A stretch of 8,336 bases of DNA from an uncultured Verrucomicrobiota bacterium (lineage in GTDB: Bacteria; Verrucomicrobiota; Kiritimatiellia; RFP12; UBA1067), in contig CALZAJ010000066.1 in the NCBI GenBank assembly GCA_945613785.1, positions 1 through 8,336 of the forward strand, written 5' to 3'. The position numbers were made by a program, and so were the translations under genes. This document shows positions 4,253 through 8,336 of this stretch, in pieces; position 1 is the first letter of the stretch, and every line of letters begins with the position of its first letter. Under the pieces are notes generated by a model. It saw only the letters and a list, made by a program, of their open reading frames with translations. It was not told the origin of the DNA and did no database searches.

Positions 4253-6366
4253 ACACCCTCATCACATTCGAGGAGAACGACTTGCACGACATCCATACGA
4301 TGCTGGGCGCGAAGGAAGCCGAGGAGCTGAAGTTCCGGGCGATGGCCGTTGCGCATTTCCTCCGGGCGAAGGACCGCAAGGCGGCTGCCGCCGAGATTGC
4401 GTCCACCTTCGGCCAGAAGGCGAAGGGCCTGACCTTCAAGTCGCTCTACCGGCTGGCGAACCAGTTCGACGGCACGCTCATGAGCCTCGTCGACCGTCGG
4501 CTCATCCGCCGGATCTCGGCGGGCGGGCTGGCTGAGAATGCCGAGTTCAAGGCCTACTGGCATCAGCTGTGCATGGAGAACAAGCGCGCCACGGCTCCGG
4601 CATACCGCGAGCTGATGCGCAGGCTGGCCGCCGGCGAGGTGATCCCCGGCTTCGGCGACTGGCGGAAGATCTTCGCCGGCGAGCATGGCGGACTCTACCC
4701 CGAGCCGGAGCGGGCGTGTCCGTATTCGGCGGACGGCATGGCGCCGAAGGGGTGGACCCTCCGCAACCTCAACCGCCTCAAGCCCGACGCCTTCGCGCTC
4801 GAGGCGGCGCGCAAGGGCACGATGGCCGCGACGATGGACCGTCTGCCGGACATCAAGCGCACGCGCGTCGGTCTCAAGAGCTGCCGCGTCGTCCAGATCG
4901 ACGACATGTGGTACGAGCACAAGGTCGCGTTCGGGACGAACAAGCACGCGCAGCGCGTCGTCGAGTTCGCGATGATCGATGTCGCGACCGGCAAGCTCTT
5001 CGCGTACCTCCCGAAGCCGATCCTCGAGAAAGAGGACGGCAAGCGCGAGACGCTGAAGAGCGTCTGGACGCGCTACCTCATCGCGCATCTCCTCTGCACG
5101 GTCGGCATCCCCGAGGAAGGCTGCCTCATCATGGGCGAGCACGGTACGGCCTCCGGAGACGGCTACCTCGAGGAGACGCTGGCGCGCATCACCGGCGGCA
5201 AGGTCCAGTTCGGCGCGGGCGGACTCCTCTCCACGCCGCTCTTCGCGGGGTCCTTCCAGGGCACGCCCAAGGGCAACCCGCGCTACAAGGGATTGCTTGA
5301 GGGCTTCCATTCGATGATCAAGAACGAGCTGGCGTCCGTCAGCGGCCACATGGGCGGTGGCCGCGAGGGCAAGAGCGAGTATGTCTACGGCATGGAGAAG
5401 ACCGACGAGCAGCTGCGGGCGTTCGCCACGGCGCTCGAGCAGGTCCGCCCCGGCATCCGCCAGCGGCTTCAGTTCCCGTTCATGGACTACTACGATTTCC
5501 GCGCCATCATCGACGAGATGTACGACCGGCTCAACGCCCGCCGGACGCACGCCCTCGAGGGCTGGGAAGGACAGGGATTCATGAGCGCCGAATACTGGGA
5601 CGGTGCGAGTGCGAGCTGGGTGCCGGTGGAGAAGATCCGCGAGATGCCCGCGCCGATTCAGCAGGCAATCTATAACGCCATCCAGTGCAATCAGCTGAAG
5701 GTGCGTCGGACGCGCCTCTCGCCGAGCGAGGCGTGGAATCTCCGCAAGGGCGACCGTGCGAAGGTGTACGGTCCCGCCATTGCGATGCTGATCATGGGTC
5801 TCGAGCTGTCGGTGACGTGCCGGTGCGACGAGAAACTGACGCTCCGCTACAAGGACACGAGCACCTTCACCGATTGTGAGGTGACCGGCATCCTCGAGGG
5901 CGGCGGCAGCCTCACGCGCGGCGAGAGCTACCTTGTCTGGATTAATCCCTTCGACGGATTCAAGGCGCTTGTAGCCGACCTGCAGGGCCGTTACATGGGC
6001 GTTGCGCGGGTGAAGGAAGAGCACCGTTACGACGACATCGATGGCATCAAGCGGGCGATTGGCGTGCGGAACGCGGCACTTGCGGCAGAGCGCAAGAAGA
6101 TCCAGCCGGCGCTCAACCGCATGGCGCGCCAGGCGGCAGCCGTCGGAGCCGCGAACGCGGCCGCGATCCTCGGCGAGGATCCCGCGCTCAAGGCGGCGAT
6201 CGGAGCCGCAGCCGAACACGAGCTCGGCATGGCCGAGGCGGCGGAAGGGCTGGAGTACGGTCCTGCAGAGGAAGCCGCCCCGGCGGGAGCCGACGTCGAC
6301 TTCGGAGACCTGCCGACGGCAGAAGCCCCGGCAATCACCGGCGAAGACCTCGCCGATCTGGTGTAA
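4249..6366 (+). CDS. MuA-like DDE transposase
   Basis: A 705-aa transposase that would bind phage ends, nick them and join them to target DNA for integration and replicative transposition. Length is close to MuA (663 aa). Residues 1-200 are the DNA-binding part, with helical repeats and a GMAPKGWTLRNL segment. The rve/RNase H-like core starts near 212: VVQIDDMWYEH contains the first acidic residue (D218 or D219). CLIMGEHGTA puts E297 where the second Asp usually stands. GNPRYKGLLEGFHSMIKNEL gives E351 as the final Glu. The 53-residue gap from E297 to E351 fits MuA spacing (D336 to E392). A beta-barrel-like region (about 480-590, YLVWINPFDG) and an alanine- and acid-rich tail (605-705) follow; in MuA the tail contacts MuB and ClpX. 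The start overlaps the previous gene. The partner ATPase follows after 44 nt. Confidence 0.93.
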   Translation: MNTLITFEENDLHDIHTMLGAKEAEELKFRAMAVAHFLRAKDRKAAAAEIASTFGQKAKGLTFKSLYRLANQFDGTLMSLVDRRLIRRISAGGLAENAEFKAYWHQLCMENKRATAPAYRELMRRLAAGEVIPGFGDWRKIFAGEHGGLYPEPERACPYSADGMAPKGWTLRNLNRLKPDAFALEAARKGTMAATMDRLPDIKRTRVGLKSCRVVQIDDMWYEHKVAFGTNKHAQRVVEFAMIDVATGKLFAYLPKPILEKEDGKRETLKSVWTRYLIAHLLCTVGIPEEGCLIMGEHGTASGDGYLEETLARITGGKVQFGAGGLLSTPLFAGSFQGTPKGNPRYKGLLEGFHSMIKNELASVSGHMGGGREGKSEYVYGMEKTDEQLRAFATALEQVRPGIRQRLQFPFMDYYDFRAIIDEMYDRLNARRTHALEGWEGQGFMSAEYWDGASASWVPVEKIREMPAPIQQAIYNAIQCNQLKVRRTRLSPSEAWNLRKGDRAKVYGPAIAMLIMGLELSVTCRCDEKLTLRYKDTSTFTDCEVTGILEGGGSLTRGESYLVWINPFDGFKALVADLQGRYMGVARVKEEHRYDDIDGIKRAIGVRNAALAAERKKIQPALNRMARQAAAVGAANAAAILGEDPALKAAIGAAAEHELGMAEAAEGLEYGPAEEAAPAGADVDFGDLPTAEAPAITGEDLADLV

Positions 6367-6410
6367 AAAAATAATCTGGAAACGCAACAAAACAAAAGAG
6401 GATAAACAAC

Positions 6411-7496
6411 ATGAGCAATGACACGATACAGGAACTGCTGCCGAGCGGGGAGTTCGCCAACCTCGTGGCGGCGCGGCCCGAGCAGGGCATGAACCGCAGC
6501 GCGGACCAGGTTCGCGCGGCGATGAAGGCGTACGTCATCGACGGACGCATCACGGACGAGGGGCTGGAGTCGCTCGTCAAGCTCTTCAACCTCGGAAAGT
6601 CCAGGGGCTGGAGCTTCGACGGGGTCGGCAAAGCGGTCGACTATTCCGGCGCGACCGTCTCGCGCCTCTTCGCCGGCAAGTACGAGGGCGCCATGCGGGC
6701 GGTGATCGAGAAGGTCGACGCCTACCTGGAGCTGGAGGCCGAGCGCCAGAAGATGACCTCGGATCTCTTCATCGAGACCTCGACCTGGCGGAAGGTGCAG
6801 GCCGCGTGCGACCTCGCGATCAAGCGCAACGCCATCGTGCGCATCGTCGGTCCGAGCCAGGTCGGCAAGACCTACTCGCTCAAGGAGTATATGCGTCGGG
6901 CGAAGTTCCAGGTCTGCTACCTGCGCGTCCCGGCCGCGCCGACCTTCAAGCTGATCGTCGAGGCCGTGTGCGATGCCGTCGGCATCAGCTCCAGCCTGCG
7001 CGTCGACGAGGCGCGTCCGCGCGTCGCGAAGGCGGTCGGCCCGAATACGCTCCTCATCATCGACGAGCTGCACGAGCTCATCATGAGCGCCGGAAAGGGC
7101 ACGGCGATGAAGTGCATGGAATGGATCCGCGAGATCTGGGACAACTCCGGCTGCGGCATGGCCCTCTGCGGGACGAGCGCGCTCGAAGACGACCTCATCA
7201 ACGATCCGAAGATGAAGGGCTGGCTCGGTCAGCTGGACCAGCGCTGCATCCGCGTCCTCAAGCTCCCGAACGCGCTCCCGATGGAGGACATCGAGCTCGC
7301 CGCGTCCGCCTACGGCATCAGCGGCTCGATGAAGCCGGTGGAGAACATCCTGCGCACGATCCGCATGAACCGTCTCACCACCATCCTCACGATGACGGCG
7401 AGCTGGTGCAACGGCAACAACAAGACGCGGACGAAGCACCCCAAGACCTGGGAGAGCTTCGCCGCGGTCTACAAGGCCACATTTGAGGAGGTCTAA
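6411..7496 (+). CDS. MuB-like AAA+ transposition ATPase
   Basis: A 361-aa target-DNA-selecting ATPase that would form filaments on DNA and stimulate the transposase. Length is a little above MuB (312 aa). Residues 63-92 form an N-terminal HTH (GWSFDGVGKAVDYSGATVSR), as in MuB. The AAA+ core has Walker A GPSQVGKT (147-154), Walker B LLIIDE (214-219), and a sensor-1-type segment ALCGTSA (251-257). R278 or R281 in LDQRCIRV is a candidate arginine finger. The C-terminal domain (290-361) ends in a helical, basic DNA-binding region (SWCNGNNKTRTKH). ATG 6411 has AGAGGA (6397-6402) 8 nt upstream. The 44-nt AT-rich gap before it is the longest within this operon after the first gene, but has no terminator-like structure. 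Confidence 0.92.
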   Translation: MSNDTIQELLPSGEFANLVAARPEQGMNRSADQVRAAMKAYVIDGRITDEGLESLVKLFNLGKSRGWSFDGVGKAVDYSGATVSRLFAGKYEGAMRAVIEKVDAYLELEAERQKMTSDLFIETSTWRKVQAACDLAIKRNAIVRIVGPSQVGKTYSLKEYMRRAKFQVCYLRVPAAPTFKLIVEAVCDAVGISSSLRVDEARPRVAKAVGPNTLLIIDELHELIMSAGKGTAMKCMEWIREIWDNSGCGMALCGTSALEDDLINDPKMKGWLGQLDQRCIRVLKLPNALPMEDIELAASAYGISGSMKPVENILRTIRMNRLTTILTMTASWCNGNNKTRTKHPKTWESFAAVYKATFEEV

Positions 7497-7498
7497 CC

Positions 7499-7624
7499 AT
7501 GCACGCTCCGACATCCAAGTGCAGGAACAGGAAGTGCGAACACAACCGCCGCGGCGGCGGGTGCAAGCTCTTCGAAGGTCTCAATTTCATCCGCTGCAAG
7601 CAGGCGGTCATCTACATCAAATGA
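7499..7624 (+). CDS. 41-aa four-cysteine mini-protein
   Basis: A small gene with an excellent ribosome site: GAGGAGG at 7485-7491, 7 nt before ATG 7499, and only 2 nt after the ATPase stop. The product MHAPTSKCRNRKCEHNRRGG continues to a second half with C22 and C33. Cysteines at 8, 13, 22 and 33 plus H15 could bind one zinc or, less likely, form disulfides. It is strongly basic. I do not recognise a named family; small cysteine-rich proteins with similar C-x4-C starts occur in phage early regions. The next gene's Shine-Dalgarno (AAAGGA) overlaps its stop, so it is embedded in the B-gam junction. Real expression is likely from spacing and ribosome site. Confidence 0.65.
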   Translation: MHAPTSKCRNRKCEHNRRGGGCKLFEGLNFIRCKQAVIYIK

Positions 7625-7636
7625 AAGGAACAGGCT

Positions 7637-8212
7637 ATGGCAAGAATCAAGGCAGTGAAGGTTGCGCCGGTTATGTCGCGCGAGGAATTCGAAAGCGTCG
7701 TCGATAAGGTCGCCAAGATGGACGTCCGCCGGCAGAAGCTGGTCGCGGAACTCAAGAAGCGCCATCAGGACATCGACGAGAAGTACGGGACCGAAATCAA
7801 GCTCATCGACAAGGAGATCGCCGAGCAGCAGCAGCTGGCGGGCGACTACTTCGCCGACCACGCCGGCGAACTCCGCTTCGACGGGCGCCGTTCGGGAGCC
7901 ACGAAGCTCGCCAACTTCGGCGTGCGACTCGGCAACCCGACCGTGACGAAGGCTGGCAAGTTCAAGAAGGTCGCTTGGAAGGCGCTCGGTCTCATCTTCG
8001 ACGGAATCGATGCGCTCCGCCAGTTCGTCCGCAACCAGCCCGAGGTCAACAAGGACGCCATCCTGGACGTATTCCGCGACCTCAAGTCGAACGACCAGGA
8101 CAAGGTTGCCGTCGCCCTGGAGAAGAAGGCTGTGCTCGATGAGTACGGCATCTCCATGGAGCAGACCGAGGAGTTCTGGATCGAGCCCATCGCCGACGAA
8201 CAGGTGAAGTGA
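7637..8212 (+). CDS. gam: Mu Gam-like host-nuclease inhibitor
   Basis: A 191-aa protein of the Phage_Mu_Gam family, which binds double-strand DNA ends as a dimer and shields them from exonucleases such as RecBCD. It resembles the eukaryotic Ku core. Residues 15-75 are a long coiled-coil helix (EFESVVDKVAKMDVRRQKLVAELKKRHQDI and onward). A beta-rich DNA-embracing part follows, with LRFDGRRSGATKLANFGVRL (80-99). The C-terminal region FVRNQPEVNKDAIL closely matches Mu Gam's FIRTKQEINKEAIL as I recall it. The end EEFWIEPIADEQ matches Gam's EDFSIIPFEQ. AAAGGA at 7624-7629 lies 7 nt before ATG 7637. Its place soon after the B-type gene is usual for Mu-like phages. Confidence 0.92.
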   Translation: MARIKAVKVAPVMSREEFESVVDKVAKMDVRRQKLVAELKKRHQDIDEKYGTEIKLIDKEIAEQQQLAGDYFADHAGELRFDGRRSGATKLANFGVRLGNPTVTKAGKFKKVAWKALGLIFDGIDALRQFVRNQPEVNKDAILDVFRDLKSNDQDKVAVALEKKAVLDEYGISMEQTEEFWIEPIADEQVK

Positions 8213-8336
8213 TGGCTGGCGTTTGGCACAAGTGCCTGCTTTGTGATTGCGAGTTCTTCGACACGAAGCAGGTCGGTTATCTCGGCTACTGCCCGAGCTG
8301 CCGAGATTCAAAGTACCCCAAAATCATTATCCGCAA
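8212..8336 (+). CDS. Zinc-ribbon protein, truncated by the window edge
   Basis: Start ATG 8212 shares its A with the Gam stop (TGATG), so the gene is coupled to gam. The 41 complete codons in view encode a zinc ribbon: CLLC at residues 8-11 and CPSC at 27-30, with another cysteine at 13 and aromatic residues between (VWHKC at the start, then CEFF and GYLGYC). The last visible residues are KYPKIIIR. It runs off the right end, so size and further domains are unknown. Function is not recognised; a structural zinc module for DNA or protein binding is the cautious reading. Confidence 0.6.
   Translation, partial: MAGVWHKCLLCDCEFFDTKQVGYLGYCPSCRDSKYPKIIIR

Noticed and set aside
4129..6390. A 753-codon leftward frame opposite the transposase
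   Set aside because: Its composition (Arg, Leu, Ala, Glu without motifs) is typical of the complement of GC-rich coding DNA, and the plus strand carries a clear transposase with catalytic motifs.
6027..7514. A 495-codon leftward frame opposite the ATPase
   Set aside because: It spans the end of the transposase gene and the ATPase gene antisense, has no start context, and the opposite strand has Walker A and B motifs.

Overview
This window is the control and early region of a Mu-like transposable bacteriophage or prophage, together with the start of a divergent head/packaging operon. The diagnostic run is a MuA-type DDE transposase (4249-6366), a MuB-type AAA+ ATPase (6411-7496) and a Mu Gam-type DNA-end-binding protein (7637-8212), preceded by an XRE repressor on the opposite strand (1628-2002). 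The host is a bacterium that uses Shine-Dalgarno initiation and sigma70-type promoters. Coding DNA is GC-rich and the control regions are AT-rich. The host phylum cannot be fixed from the sequence. The transposase carries EHGTA where a DNG-type motif is usual; from memory this variant occurs in Mu-like elements of Verrucomicrobiota/Lentisphaerota-type bacteria, but that is only a weak hint.

Left part, leftward (1-1266): four tightly packed genes matching the order of Mu genes 25-28. They are a one-membrane-segment coiled-coil protein (928-1266), a small winged-helix-like protein (665-931), a gp27-type small terminase subunit (129-659), and the first 42 codons of a gp28-type large terminase ATPase (1-127) with its Walker A motif. 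Junctions are ATGA overlaps or gaps of a few bases, so they form one transcription unit.

Middle (1267-2143): 1267-1627 has no gene but is rich in dyads and direct repeats, including two adjacent stem-loops, a 17-bp direct repeat built from 9-mers, and a palindrome around TCACTAGTGA. It should hold the signals for the leftward late operon. The repressor gene follows, read leftward. Between it and the early operon lies a very clear rightward promoter (TTGACG, 17 bp, TATACT) whose spacer contains the perfect operator-like dyad ACACCA-N4-TGGTGT. A decayed second copy lies exactly 30 bp away beside the repressor start, and a separate perfect 18-bp dyad lies at the predicted transcription start.

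Right part, rightward early operon (2144-8336, running off the window): an unknown 116-aa protein, a Lar-like zinc-ribbon protein, a one-membrane-segment protein, a 57-aa Cro/Ner-like HTH protein, a possible 39-aa overlapping ORF, an excisionase-like HTH protein, a 221-aa DUF3102-like protein, transposase, target-selection ATPase, a 41-aa four-cysteine protein, Gam, and a truncated zinc-ribbon protein. Nearly all junctions are 1-8 nt or overlapping, so this is one polycistronic unit. The logic is that the repressor shuts the early promoter. On derepression the operon makes a Cro/Ner-like second repressor, a possible anti-restriction factor, the A/B transposition pair, and Gam to protect DNA ends. 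The late packaging operon is transcribed away from this centre, unlike Mu itself, where early and late genes share one direction.
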